Notes: a model not told the origin generated them from the letters alone. Shown: positions 11,525 through 23,615, numbered from the stretch's first letter. The stretch: 64,000 nucleotides of DNA from Plumapathes pennacea (GCA_964036295.1 OZ038467.1:21518170-21582169); one strand, 5' to 3'. Program-made: numbers and translations.

Positions 11525-11771
11525 GCTGGGCCCAGTTTTTCAAAACGCGATTAGGCTAATCCTGGATTAGGTCTAAAACTTTCTTGTCATTTATAAGCCT
11601 GAAAATGAGAAGGTTTGATCCACAACGACTTCCTTGGGGCGTTTGTAAGTTGAAACAAGCTTTTTAATCCATCTTCGAAGAAAACCTTGCACTATATTGG
11701 CAGAGAAATCGAGAGAAAAAATTTCGTTAATCCTGGATTAGCTTAATCGCCTTTCGAAAAACCAGGCCCTG
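11525..11771. mobile_element. MITE-like foldback element
   Basis: The ends GCTGGGCCCAGTTTTTCAAA and GAAAAACCAGGCCC, plus the inner GCGATTAGGCTAATCCTGGATTA core and its reverse complement, form a roughly 245-bp element with inverted termini of about 45 bp and no coding capacity. Confidence 0.85.
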
Positions 11772-11774
11772 TTT

Positions 11775-12185
11775 TTTAATGACTGTTGAAAAACCAAAGC
11801 AAGTCCCCATTACACACAGAGGTTTTTCAACCAATCAGAATTTTCCAAGGTAATCTGTGTTGTTTTAGAGTGGTTTTCAGGTGACTGTTGAAAGTAATTG
11901 TGTGATTGCTTTGGTTTTGTGTTAGCTTTGCTTTCGGATTGGTCCACACTAGTTTGTCAGCATGCTCAGCCAATCAGGAACAAAACCAAAACCAAAACCA
12001 AACACTTCTCACGCAAGAGATGGGGTGTACTTGCACTGCTGATTGGAAAGTAAAGCCAAACATAAGACCAAATGCAAATTACTTTGGCTTCCAATTGTCT
12101 GCTGTTTTCTTTTAGTCTCTGTGATTGGCCTGTGTAATTACTTTGGTTTTGGTTTTCGACAGTCATCCGAAAACGGCTCTGTTGA
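11775..12185. repeat. Inverted repeat around AACCAAAACC-rich DNA
   Basis: GACTGTTGAAAAACCAAAGC near 11782 is answered by GGTTTTGGTTTTCGACAGTC near 12163. Several AACCAATCAGAA-type words lie between. Part of the same family lies at 7750-7810. Confidence 0.65.
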
Positions 12186-13179
12186 AGAAGAAACCAATCT
12201 GCGTGTGGAAACAATATTGCTTTCTTGTGTGAGAATATTGTAATCAGGTTTTGTTTTTGCTCTTGATTAGCCAAGATTGTTGCTGCGCTGTAACTTGTTT
12301 TTGACTAAATTATTGTTTAGTATAGCAGATGCAAAGTCAGTGTAAGCAATCACATTGACAACGATATAGTTATACTGTATCTGAGGTGGCACTTTATATG
12401 TATATAAAAAAGTCTTTGTACCAGGATATAATATATACAAAAATGAACTTATTATTATTATTGTCAGATCTTTCAGTTCTCTCTGTGCCTAAACAAACTC
12501 AAAAGTCAAACCTAGCCCAGGTAGAAATGATGATTGTGAAAGATGATAAATTGGCTGAATGATGTTGATCAATGATGCCCAAAAATGGTGAATAAAACAG
12601 TCAATGCATGTGGCTGGTGATGGTGAATGATGTGCTATTGTCTTGCTAGTTTCTGTTCAACATTTCAAAACAGTCATACTCTGAGAATGTTGAGTGACAT
12701 CCCCCCACCCCCCATGCCCGCGTTCCCTACCGCTGATTGCTTGCGGCTGCGAAACGCATTTGTCGGTTGCAGAATTTCACCCGGCCTTCTCGCAATCCGC
12801 AGCTTACTTCCTCGCCCCATTCTTACTTGTGCCAACCTCGTTTTCAGGCTCTTTCATATCCCGGGACCCGCCCCGAAAAAAGACCCTGGTTCAGGCTGGT
12901 CACGTGTCGGCCAGAATCTGGGTTGTGCCTAAATCGTACCAACGGGAAGGACAGCTGCGCAAGACTGAAAACGAGTTTAGACTCGATCGCCTCACGACCG
13001 AGAATCGGACGATGTCGGTAAATCCAAGATGGCTGTCTTCTGTGTATTTCATCGAACGATGAAATGAACGAGCCTTATTGAGTTAAGTGAAATGACATCG
13101 CTTCCTTTCATCATAGTTTAGACGATTATAATACATATTGAACCTCGTGGCGAACTATAAACTGTAGAAAATGTGACGT
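12186..13179. other. Spacer with repeat fragments
   Basis: 12700-12950 resembles the sequence around 6340-6440 (GCATTTGTCGGTTGCAGAAT and CCAACCTCGTT words), so it is a dispersed repeat. No exon is supported. Confidence 0.5.
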
Positions 13180-13228
13180 GTCCTTCCCGCTGGTACGGTG
13201 TAATCGTGTCGTACCAACGGGAAGGACA
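13180..13228. repeat. Short hairpin
   Basis: GTCCTTCCCGCTGGTACG pairs with CGTACCAACGGGAAGGAC (one mismatch) across about 11 bp. The second arm also occurs alone at about 12935-12955. Confidence 0.75.
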
Positions 13229-13354
13229 GAGTGAAATAACTCGACTATTGTAGTCGAGGATCATTTTAAGTGAAGAGTAAGTGTATCTTCAATAAAATCA
13301 AGTGGCATCTCTTCCTTTGATGGTGATTTAGACTACGCGAATTGCGTAAGCAAC

Positions 13355-14525
13355 GTGCAGTCTGATTATATTATGCCAGCGGTCGCCCCACTGTATTTTA
13401 ATACCTTGAAGCAGCGGTAATTTTCGCGCTGTTATGGTTCCTTTCTATTTGCCGTTTTCTGTGTTCGTGTTAGGTAGCATTGCTCCAAAATGTAAATATA
13501 AACGGATGATCTGTGAATGACTCGTTACCAGCGAAATCCCTTCTCACCCTTGACAACAAAAGAGACTTAAAAGGTGGTGTTACACTGGTCAATTTGCAAC
13601 AATGCGATGTTGCGCTAAAAACCGTTGAGGTGTAACACCCCATTGCGAACGATTTTTCGCGATTTTTGCAGTGCTGCAACGCGTTGCAAGTTTTTGAAAG
13701 CGATTCAAAAACTTGCAACGCCGTTGCGTGGATTTGGAGCAAATCGGCGTTGCAAGTGAATCATTCCCGGCGATAATTCAGTTGTTGCGACTACTCGAGC
13801 CTTGTAAAAAATGAAATCAAGTTTCTACAGCAAAACCCGCGCGATGTCCGCATCGAAAGAGATTTAAGGCTACTGCTTTTTAGATGGGACCACGTTGAAC
13901 TGTTCATATGGGACGGTTTAGCTGGCTATCCGTTAAAGGCTCTGCCCCCAAAACCTCTTTTCATGGGGAGGGGGAGGGGATGAAACCTTCATAGCTTTGA
14001 GTCGGAGTGTTCTCAAAACCTTGCCCTACTTCAAACTAAAACTGTACGATTTTTCGACCCTATTAAAAAATATATATTTGAGATTTTTCGACCCTTTTAC
14101 AAAAATTTTACCCTATTTCTGCAGCAAAATACCAAAATATGCAAAACCTACTATTTCAGACCAAAAAGGCAAAATTGATCCCCTTTTGCAGCCTCAAAAA
14201 TGTTAAAAAACGATACTGCCTTTGAGGCGGCGCATGCAGTATTGATGGGACCCTCCTCCACCCCCCTCCCCTTCCGGGATATTTTTCTCTGATTCACGTT
14301 GATTTTAGTTACATTTACTAAATTTACACGAAGCGCTAATTTTCTATAAAAGAGTATTGTATGCACGTTTCAAATAAAACGCTTTAGGAGCTTAGATATT
14401 TTAAACTTTACGTCTTTGTACACGCTATTTCACTCCGATGTGACGTTTATTTATCACTGCACTTCTGTCAGTCAGTTATACTGTTGAGGGGCGACCGCTG
14501 ACATAATATAATCAGACTGCGGGAG
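13355..14525. mobile_element. About 1.17-kb block bounded by inverted ends
   Basis: A left end with CAGTCTGATTATATTATG followed by GCGGTCGCCCC matches, inverted, GGGGCGACCGC with CATAATATAATCAGACTG at the right. Inside are a shorter GTTGCAA/TTGCAAC foldback region (13570-13770) and a 'CTATTTCAGACCAAAAAGGC' repeat piece. No transposase frame is seen, so it is probably non-autonomous. Confidence 0.6.
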
Positions 14526-15554
14526 GTAGCTGTCCTTATTCCCGTAGTCTTACATGAAGTAATACACAGTAGCCAAAACATGGCGTGCACGAGGGCGAAT
14601 TTTGTCGCAGTTGGATTTTTATGACTGCTCACTGATCCTCATTTGGACTCCTTTTACAAATTTATGTCAGGTTTCTTGAACTTTTCGATGCAAGAGTTCT
14701 GGGCAAATCTAGTCAAATCAAGGGCGAGTGTTATCCAAACTCAACGTCTTCGATGGTTTCGTATCCCAGTGCCTCGTTGGAATGACTGGAGAGAAGCAGT
14801 GCCGTGGACGATGCAGGTACCTGCATATCAGGTGGGATATTTAATGCAGGAAGGCTGACTTGGCTGGCCCGGGGAGCTTCTTTGGAAATGGTTAACACCA
14901 AGAACGGTTCTCGACAAGCAGCATGGCGGTTTGGTTGGACACCAAAAACCCAGGGAGCAGTTTGTATTTCTTCGGTTGCTGAATTTCCAATGGAAGATGG
15001 CGTTAAGCTTGTCGTGAGTCTCAGGGATCTGTCGGGCAGGAATACAGGGATGATTTGTCTTTTTGATCCGTGAAGATCTCGCGTGGTGAAAGCGATTGAG
15101 ATTCCTTTCGCGGTAACCGTTGTTCAAGCTGTCAGGAGTGCTGGCGGAGCAGCGGTGCCTCGCCACGCTTTCAGGTTGGTTGTTTCGCTGATCAGCTAAG
15201 AGAAGATCAGCTGTGCTGTTCTGTATTGTAGAAGTTCTAAAATTACTGGTTCTCACCAAGAGATCACGTGACCTACATGTACATAAATTAAAACCCTCTG
15301 AAGTTAACCTCCACTGATGTAACTTAACTGGTGAAAGCTGTCTTTTTCATCTATCAATCCCTGGTGGAGAGTTACTGTACCAAATTTGAGCTCTTTCCTT
15401 TCAACTCCGAATGGTGGCAATCTTGGGTTGCTGGCATGGACCAGTCAAGTTGTCCGACTGCTTCACCAGCCCACTGCACCCTGGGACAATGCTGTTATTT
15501 CCTGTTCTGTGCCACTATTAGGGTGGGTGTGTGTGTGGTGGGGCCTGGAGCAGG

Positions 15555-15735
15555 CTCAAAAAAATAAAACGGACTTGTAAAAATACAAAGAGGTTATTAC
15601 ACGGGAAGAAGTGCAATACGGCGGAGTATTTTTACGAGTCGGTTTTATTTTTTCGAGCCTGCTTCAGGCGAGAAAAAATAAAACTGACGAGTAAAAATAC
15701 AGCCGTATTGCACGACTTTTTGTGTAATAAATTGT
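15555..15735. repeat. Foldback repeat in an ELYS intron
   Basis: CAAAAAAATAAAACGGACTTGTAAAAATAC-type DNA and its inverse alternate, with GAGTAAAAATACAGCCGTAT near 15690. The family continues to about 15990 with TAATAACCTGTTTG words. Non-coding. Confidence 0.6.
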
Positions 15736-16740
15736 TTATTACACGACAAACAAAGCAGGGCAAACATTCTCGCCGCGCGCAAAATGGAACAAAAAATGAC
15801 GCGTTCGTAAACTTTGCTTGCGAAAACTGATCACGTAAGCTAATGAACCAGTTGATCTGGTTCCTGACGAGTGCAATATGCTCCCATCTTTGCACTCGTT
15901 TTGGCCCGTATTTGCACTCGAAAATGTGAAGTCGTGTAATAATTTGCCATATTCCACTCGTTCTCATGTAATAACCTGTTTGTATATGTGTTACTACAGG
16001 AAGGCCCTGTCTCATTACTGTGCATTTAAAGTGTTCCTGCCCCCAGGGTCACCCTGCTCCCTGAGACAAATTGTGGTTTCTCATGTACTGTACATAAATA
16101 ACTCATTTGGATTTTTGAAATGTATGAGGAATCGGGGAGGTGGGTGCTCTTTGTTTCAGGGACAATTTTTTTCTCTTATAAATAAGGCATCTGAAAAATT
16201 GTAAAGGTTGATGCATTTCTTTCAGTGACCACTTAAAGCTTTTCTTTGGTGTGGTGGCCATTGGCACAGAACAAGGTCACTGCTATTTGGTTGACATTTG
16301 TCTTAATGATGATGTCGAAGAGTTTGAGGAGTGGAACAGCAGTCATTTGGAAATTTTGGATTCTGAGAACCCAGCAGGGGATTATGTGGCGGAGTTCAGG
16401 ATTGAAGCCATTAAAAGAAATGGAGCTCACATTGGCATAGAGTTAGGAAGTAAGTTTTTCAGAATTATTGGTGTGTGGCTGCTAGTGCAGTACATGTTAG
16501 CATGGTTTCCTTTGGAAGTCTTAATGGCAAATTACAAATATGTTATTACTATTTATTATATAGGCATGAGTGTTTTACTGGAAAATATACTGTGCGTAAA
16601 ATCCATACGAAACTACATCCGGGACCCGAGTGGTGTATTTTCCATATCCTCACTAGTGAGGATATCGTTGGCATCATTTTCTGCTTTTGCACGGTTGTTT
16701 GTGCAATTTCTCGTAAAACACTCGTGTCTAATATAATAAA

Positions 16741-16887
16741 AAGAAAATTACACGGTGGCGCGAAGATATGGATTTTATTTTCTCGTGGTAAAAACAATAT
16801 TTTACTCACTCGCGAAGCGCTTGTTCATAAAATATTGTTTTTACCACTCGAAAATAAAATTCATATCTTCGCGCCGCCGTGTAATAT
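16741..16887. mobile_element. Near-perfect palindromic MITE
   Basis: ATTACACGGTGGCGCGAAGA and its reverse complement (one mismatch) bound 147 bp that fold back through TTTTATTTTCTCGTGGTAAA. It lies in the intron between two ELYS exons. Confidence 0.85.
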
Positions 16888-17588
16888 CCTCTATATACTG
16901 CTGTTACTGTAATGATCCCAATAAGCACCGACCGTCAGTCACTTAGAATCATTACTGTACTGTATGTTCAAAATAATCATTTATTTTGTTGTTAGTTACA
17001 GACTATGTTTTTGTTTTAATTTGTTGCTGTAGAAATGTCGCATGGAATGGCAGGATTCTCGTACATGACACCAGAACATAAGGAAATAAAGGCCTTCTCA
17101 TCAGGTAAATCCAATATACCAAAAGATCTTGAAATTAAAGACCTGTAAAAAAAATGTCATTGTGAAAATTAATGACATGAAATTTAATAGCCTTTTAAAC
17201 AAGTTGAAATGCTACTCAAACCAAGAAGAAATGCTTGTGCTGATAGCACCCCTACAAGAAGAACTCTGGGGAAACAGACTCTAACCTGTTTAGTTTTGTT
17301 ATTATGGTCAATATCTTTCCAAAATGTGGCTATGAAAAAACTGAAATCTGTAGTGCTGATCAGTAATGTGGATCAGCATTGCGAATTTGCCAAATCCCAA
17401 AATTTGCCTTATTTATTTTTACAAAATTGAAGTCCCACAAAACTAAGTACCAATAATGTAATATTACTTTGGGTTGCAGGAGATACCTTAATCAGTGCAG
17501 TGACGTACGTGGTTCAGACAAGCCACTTGTTTGTTGGCTTCAACTTTGGTTGCTTTCACATCTGGGATCTGGAAACTCTTTCCTTGCT

Positions 17589-18480
17589 GTAAGCTATATG
17601 TACATACCATTGCATATGTTTATAACTTGTGGGATAGACATATGATGTGTTAGCTGAAATTATTGCTAACACTCAGGCAACACAAGACGAAAATAGTTAG
17701 CCAACACGAAACGAAAATAGTTTGAGATACATGTAGCATGGGTTTCAGTATAACTGGGTTCAAATTCAGGGCAGTGGGTTTGAGTTCGAGATAGCGGAGA
17801 GTTCTATAGTGTAAATAGTCAATTTTTAATTCAAGATAGCGAGGTTCCTCAATCTTGGAATATCAAGTACTATTCACCTCCCGGCGGCTTCCGGTAAAAC
17901 AAAATGGCGAGCGAACCCAGCTTTTGCCCACTTTTGTCAGAAATAAAACAGCTATTTGGGAGTTGGCTTTTAAACTTGTGTGGTATATACTAAAACAGTT
18001 ATTCGCCTCAGTGTCGGTGAAACGGCTCGGTAAATATCCACTTCGGCGAATAATTGTTAAATATACACATTCTTTTGTGTGTTATTCCTCTGTCCTGACT
18101 TTTTTTTGTTATGACTTTGTTTTGTTACAGATACAGTAGTCATGTTGATTAGTACCTGTCTCCTGTAACTCATTTTATGCATCAGGTGAGTACTAATAAG
18201 TTACTGTACATTGTTTAAATGAAATGTTGGGCATTACATTCGATTATGTGATTGTTTCTAATACAGTACTGTACATTACGCACTGGAAGTAGCATGTCAG
18301 TATAAATTTACAGTATTTTTAAAACAGTATCTAGTTTACAGTAAAAGGTGTGCTACAGTACATGTAGAATAATATCATAGTGATTCTAAGAAGATGGGAA
18401 CATGTACATTAATGTATAACCCAAAATAAGGAATTCCTAATGTTATAATGTAGAATTCATTGTAACCCAGGTAAAAAAAG
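17589..18480. other. Spacer, nothing recognised
   Basis: AT-rich DNA with no supported exon between the last ELYS exon and the satellite. Confidence 0.4.
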
Positions 18481-18486
18481 GTGTTA

Positions 18487-20717
18487 GCTGCCTGGGATCC
18501 TGGGTAGGATCCCCCCAGTAAGGTGGGATCCCGCCAATCCCGCCTGGGAACCAAATGGGATCCCACCTGGGATGTTTCATAATCCTGGGTGGGATAGTGG
18601 GATGGAATCCCACGTGGGATCCCGCTTGGGACATTCCATAATCCCGGGTGGGATGGTGGGATGGTATCCCTTGTGGGACCCGCCCGGGATGTTCCATAAT
18701 CTCGGGTGGGATGGCGGGATGGGATCCCAGGTGGGATCCCGCCCGGGATGTTCCATAATCCCGGGTGGGATGGCGGGACGGGATCCCAGGTGGGATCCCG
18801 CCTAGGATGTTCCATAATCCCGGGTGGGATGGCGGGATGGGATCCCAGGTGGGATCCCGCCCGGGATGTTCCATAATCCCGGGTGGGATGGCGGGACGGG
18901 ATCCCACGTGGGATCCCGCCTAGGATGTTCCATAATCCCGGGTGGGATGGCGGATGGGATCCCAGGTGGGATCCCGCCCGGGATGTTCCATAATCCCGGG
19001 TGGGATGGCGGGATGTGATCCCAGGTGGGATCCCGCCCGGGATGTTCCATAATCCCAGGTGGGATGGTGGGATGGCGGGATGTGATCCCAGGTGGGATCC
19101 CGCCCGGGATGTTCCATAATCCCGGGTGGGATGGCGGGACGGGATCCCAGGTGGGATCCCGCCTAGGATGTTCCATAATCCCGGGTGGGATGGCGGGATG
19201 GGATCCCAGGTGGGATCCCGCCCGGGATGTTCCATAATCCCGGGTGGGATGGCGGGACGGGATCCCGGGTGGGATCCAGCCCAGGATGTTCCATAATCCC
19301 GGGTGGGATGGAGGGACGGGATCCCGGGTGGGATCCCGCCCGGGATGTTCCATAATCCCGGGTGGGATGGCGGGACGGGATCCCGGGTGGGATCCCGCCC
19401 GGGATGTTCCATAATCCCGGGTGGGATGGCGGGACGGGATCCCGGGTGGGATCCCGCCCGGGATGTTCCATAATCCCGGGTGGGATGGCGGGACGGGATC
19501 CCGGGTGGGATCCCGCCCGGGATGTTCCATAATCCCGGGTGGGATGGCGGGACGGGATCCCGGGTGGAATCCCGCCCGGGATGTTCCATAATCCCAGTTG
19601 GGATGGTGGGATGACGGGATGGCGGGATGTGATCCCAGGTGGGATCCCACCCGGGATGTTCCATAATCCCGGGTGGGATGGCGGGACGGGATCCCGGGTG
19701 GGATCCCGCCCGGGATGTTCCATAATCCCGGGTGGGATGGATGGACGGGATCCCGGGTGGGATCCCGCCCGGGATGTTCCATAATCCCGGGTGGGATGGC
19801 GGGACGGGATCCTAGGTGGGATCCTGCCTGGGATGTTCCATAATCCCGGGTGGGATGGCGGAATGTGATCCCAGGTAAGATCCCGCCCGGGATGTTCCAT
19901 AATCCCAGGTGGGATGGTGGGATGGCGGGATGTGATCCCAGGTGGGATCCCGCCCGGGATGTTCCATAATCCCGGGTGGGATGGCGGGATGTGATCCCAG
20001 GTAGGATCCCGCCCGGGATGTTCCATAATCCCAGGTGGGATGGCGGGACGGGATCCCGGGTGGGATCCCGTCCGGGATGTTCCATAATCCCTGGTGGGAT
20101 GGCGGGATGGGATCCCAGGTGGGATCCCGCCCGGGATGTTCCATAATCCCGGGTGGGATGGCGGGACGAGATCCCAGGTGGGATCCCGCCTGGGATGTTC
20201 CATAATCCCGGGTGGGATGGCGGGATGTGATCCCAGGTAGGATCCCGCCCGGGATGTTCCATAATCCCAGGTGGGATGGTGGGATGGCGGGATGTGATCC
20301 CAGGTGGGATCCCGCCTGGGATGTTCCATAATCCCGGGTGGGATGGAGGGACGGGATCCCAGGTGGGATCCCGCCCGGGATGTTCCATATTCCCGGGTGG
20401 GATGGCGGGACGGGATCCCGGGTGGGATCCCGCCCGGGATGTTCCATAATCCTGGGTGGGATGGCGGGACGGGATCCCGGGTGGGATCCCGCCCGGGATG
20501 TTCCATAATCCCAGGTGGGATGGCGGGATGTGATCCCAAGTGGGATCCCGCCCGGGATGTTCCATAAGCCTGGGTGGGATGGCGGGACGGGATCCCAGGT
20601 GGGATCCCGCCTGGAATGTTCCATAATCCCGGGTGGGATGGTGAGACAGGATCCCAGGTGGGATGGAGGGACGGGATCCCAGGTGGGATCCCGCCCGGGA
20701 TGTTCCATAATCCCGGG
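18487..20717. repeat. 59-bp satellite array, about 37 units
   Basis: Each unit contains GATGTTCCATAATCCCGGGT, GGGATGGCGGGACGGGATCC and GGGTGGGATCCCGCCCGG. Successive copies shift by exactly one base per 60-base line, giving a period of 59 bp. Some units carry an extra GGGATGGTGGGATGGC of about 20 bp, and mutations are richest at the left edge. The minus strand is open in overlapping frames of 429, 587 and 552 codons because the unit has few stop words and 59 is not divisible by three. The Gly-Ile-Pro/Arg-His-Pro translation is therefore not evidence of a protein. Confidence 0.95.
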
Positions 20718-20928
20718 TAAATGAGGGTTTTCAAAACTGAGACTAAATCGAATACACGGTTCAGCAAAAGTGGAGGCCCGTGGAAACGGATGCAAACTTT
20801 CACATACCTAAAACTGAGCAATTTTTACGATGTGGCCTTGAGCCAGTTCTATTAAATACCAACTCCCGCAGAAGTACTTTTTACAGATTTGCGAGCTTAC
20901 AGCTGCCTTGCTGCTTTGATTTTATGTA

Positions 20929-21213
20929 AGGGTCCCCGTTAGGTTTTTTAAAGAAGCATCCCTCCTTAGGTTTTTTAAGTAGGGGTCCCCCTTTTGGTAG
21001 CTGAAGTAAGGTTCCCCCCTTAGGTTTTCTAAGTAAGGGTCCTCCCCTTACGTATTTTACGTAAGGGTCCCCCCTTAGGTTTTTTGAATATATGTCTCTC
21101 TGAGGTAATTTAAGTAAGGGTCCCCCATTAGGCTATTTAAGTAAGGGTCCCCCATTAGGTTATTTAAGTAAGGGTCCCCCATTAGGTAATTTAAGTAATG
21201 GTCTCCCTTACTT
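20929..21213. repeat. Minisatellite GTAAGGGTCCCCC family, array 1
   Basis: Units of about 23-27 bp built on GTAAGGGTCCCCCTTAGG followed by a T-rich, TTTAA-ending spacer. It lies 90 bp upstream of the small exon at 21304. The same family forms arrays at 33.7-34.3 kb and, with GTACCCCCTTGG, at 54.7-55.7 kb. Confidence 0.9.
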
Positions 21214-21303
21214 AAATTTTAGGGGTTTTATTCAGGGATGGGGACCTATTTTCGGAATTTTTTTTGGTAGGTTAATAAAAACAATGTTCCTTGTCCTCTG
21301 CAG

Positions 21304-21423
21304 AGTTCAAACAGCACTAGAGGTTTCTGCATACAGAAGGATCCCAAGGAAGTTGAGGACACAAAGTTTGTGGATTTGGACTTCATCAAGGGTTTTTTAG
21401 CTGGCAAAAACACTGTGGCCTAG
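21304..21423 (+). CDS. Small terminal exon of unknown gene, copy 1
   Basis: After a TCCTCTGCAG acceptor the frame runs 39 codons to TAG: Ser-rich start, IQKDPKEVEDTKFVDLDF, then a short hydrophobic IKGFLAG end. It looks like the C-terminal exon of a longer protein. I do not recognise the family and no upstream exon was identified. The second copy at 34.36 kb is frameshifted, which suggests this copy is the more intact one. Confidence 0.5.
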   Translation, partial: SSNSTRGFCIQKDPKEVEDTKFVDLDFIKGFLAGKNTVA

Positions 21424-21895
21424 GAATGAACTTTCGTTGTTTTTTTGTTATGGAGCATTCACAAAATGGAGTCAGGTTAGAGAATTTCAGCATGTTATTG
21501 TGATGTAAGAGTTGTTGTTGTTTGGTTGAGGTTGTCCAAAATACTGTATGTTTACAGAGGTTATACCTGAGATTATGTTGCTTTCCATTTGTTTACAATT
21601 TTTGTAGACAAACACCTTGCTTGAACAATTACTTGCACATTGCTTTAGTGAGGGGAATATAGACAGCCTGAAAATCAAACTTTAGGGTTTCACTGATTGT
21701 CAAATTTTCCATATGAAATTATTAATTCTTTGAGTTAGAACATCATGGTTAGTGTAAAACATCTTTTGGCCACTTTTCATTGAGTTCTGACAAGAGAATT
21801 ATTTTTCTTACAAGGGACGTGGCATCAAAAATTATTCAGACTGAAGGGGGAGAGTATAAGGTTCTGCTTGCACTGTGCATGCGCGGTCGTAGGCC

Positions 21896-21929
21896 CCCCC
21901 CCCCCCCTCCCCCCCCCCCCAAAAAAAAA
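21896..21929. repeat. Poly-C then poly-A tract
   Basis: Two C runs followed by nine A. Low complexity. Confidence 0.9.
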
Positions 21930-22105
21930 GAAATACATGGCGGGCATCCCATTCAAATTTTTTATTATATTCCAAAACTCACCTTCAGGTCGGGTATTAT
22001 TAAAAACGCGCTATAAAAGGTCGTTTGCAGCTTAGTTGGAATCGAGGAGGAGTGACTTGGGACGAGGAAAATCAAAGGGCATTATGGGTAAGCACGAATT
22101 TTGCA

Positions 22106-22142
22106 ACCTCGTTCCCAGGGCCATCCGCGGCAGAAGCTCCCG
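22106..22142. repeat. Single arm of the CCTCGTTCCCAGGGCC repeat
   Basis: It repeats the left arm of the inverted repeat at 6431-6470, including CCATCCGCGGCAGAAGCTCC. Confidence 0.8.
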
Positions 22143-22340
22143 CAGGTATGGCTTTCCTTTCAAAATAATCGAAGAGTTGACTTTGAGTATTTCTCTTTTC
22201 TGCGTGGCGCCTCGTTGGTTATTTATCATTTCATAGACGGCGCGCCCTCGTAGAATAATTGTTAAATATAATCAGACATAAAATTCGGAATTGATTGAAC
22301 CGATAAAGCTTTTAAAGTCCATTCATTAGATTCGGTGACG

Positions 22341-22356
22341 GGGGGGGGGGGGGGGG
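22341..22356. repeat. Poly-G tract
   Basis: Sixteen G in a row, a likely weak point for sequencing and assembly. Confidence 0.9.
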
Positions 22357-22438
22357 CAAAATAACATGTCTGGGATTTGGGGCAAGAAAAAAAAAACAAA
22401 CAAACAGACAGACAAACAAACGAACAAGAAGTACTAAC

Positions 22439-23615
22439 CGGTCTCTCCTGACTCGAGACAGGTGTTCGTCGCAGGAGGCGATACCCGTGGCCAGGAAGCG
22501 CTGGAGTCCGCTGCCTTCCCGGTGAAACATCTCCTCCTTGTTCAGGGGGCTCGCGGTGGTCGCGTCGTGATCTCCTGTGCGCTCGGCTGCGGTGGACAGC
22601 AGCCGCTGGGTCACAAAGCATTCGCAGTATTCCTCGCACTGGTCGACGCTGTCGAAGGTGACGGACCCAGAGCCATCGGTATCGAAGAGCCCCAACGGGA
22701 GATGCAGCGAGTCCAGGAGGAACAGATCAAAATTGAACTGGAGCGGTTCGTCCGGACTCGTTGCAAGGCCCGCTGGAAAGTAGGGAGGCGTTGTTAGGGG
22801 AGGAGCATCTGCCGCGGCATTTGTCGAATCGGCTGCGACTGCCTCCGCTGCTGCTGCAACTTCGACAGCGACTGCCTCCGCGGCTGCTGTTGCAACCTCC
22901 ACTGCAAGCTGCATGTCTTCTTCTTCTTCTTCCCTTCTCCTCTCTGCGTCGAGGCGGCGGTGCACGGAGGACGTCCCACTACTCTCGAGCTCTCTACAAA
23001 GGACGAAATTAGCCATTTGAGCCAAAACAATGATCCATGACTGGCATGTTAAAAGTCTGACCGGCTTGTTGTGTACTTACTGCGACGTCGGGAGCACGAG
23101 GGAATCACCGTCAGAGGCGAGCCTGCCAAGAATGAAGATGATGATTGAGTACTTTCGACAAAACTCCATGTATATATGTACGGCTGTGTTTGCACAAATT
23201 ATATGTCAGTACATGCAAATATCGAGTGCGTCGTGGGAAGGTCTTGGTTCCAAAATGCGCACAAAACCGCACAAACTCATCTCACCAGAAAGATGTTTAA
23301 GTTCGAAATGTGATACGTACTGCGTGTTTCTCCACGTTACTAGGAAAATTTCCCGATTGAACTCTTCCCACAGTGCACTCGATATTTGTATATATTGACA
23401 CGATATTGAGGGTTCAAAATTTTAGCCACGCGCACACACACACACACATACGAGGCGAGTTTGTTAGGTTTTGCGGGAAAAGGAACTCACGGTTCTTGAG
23501 TCGACTCTTCCTGACTTTTTGGTCCACTCCCGTCATCAGGGGCCTCGTCCAGTATGAAGGGGTTGTTCCTAGCTGGCCGCTTGCTTAGAGAGAGACTTGA
23601 TTTTCTTCTGGGCAT
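22439..23615 (-). CDS. Unrecognised gene, first three exons (Ala/Glu-rich, acidic)
   Basis: Exon 1 (23491-23615) starts at an ATG with a basic MPRRKSSLSLSKRPAR segment, then an acidic stretch. Exon 2 is 23081-23122 and exon 3 is 22439-22993. Donors (GTGAGT, GTAAGT, GTTAGT) and acceptors are good and the phases agree, giving at least 240 residues. Exon 3 has an Arg/Glu run, a long Ala/Val/Glu-rich region (about 80 to 115 residues in), then LFDTDGSGSVTFDS, which resembles an EF-hand loop lacking the final acid, and a Cys pair in EEYCECFV. Nothing after 22439 continues it, so the 3' part was not found. The basic start suggests a nuclear protein; that is inference. Part of the Ala-rich region is imperfect GCN repeats. 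Confidence 0.6.

Larger units (their letters stand above)
14753..17588 (+). pseudogene. AHCTF1: ELYS/AHCTF1 N-terminal beta-propeller, broken copy
   Basis: ELYS is a nucleoporin that seeds pore assembly on chromatin; its N-terminus is a seven-bladed propeller. Exons at about 14753-15174, 16226-16449, 17033-17104 and 17480-17588 join with agreeing phases. The translation follows ELYS: GGIFNAGRLTWLARGASLEM, VVKAIEIP, LKLFFGVVAIGTEQGHCYLV with DICLNDD, and LFVGFNFGCFHIWDLETL. The 24-codon exon at 17033 (SHGMAGFSYMTPEHKEIKAF) has no counterpart I recall in vertebrate ELYS. Two in-frame TGA codons, at 14783-14785 and 15071-15073, interrupt the first exon. No later ELYS exon is visible; a satellite array follows 0.9 kb downstream. 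Identity is firm from the propeller blades. Whether it is a dead duplicate or a live gene with errors is open. The start at 14753 is the first ATG in frame and is tentative. Confidence 0.85.
20929..21885. repeat. Duplicated block, copy 1
   Basis: From the minisatellite through the exon at 21304 and on to the GGTTCTGCT word at 21861, this block matches 33660-34920 almost base for base in the same orientation, apart from the longer minisatellite of copy 2. Confidence 0.9.

Noticed and set aside
18375..20821. Long minus-strand open frames (429, 587, 552 codons) with PGLWNIPGG-like repeats as a protein-coding gene
   Set aside because: All are products of the 59-bp satellite read in different frames; several overlapping frames are equally open and no splice or start context supports one.
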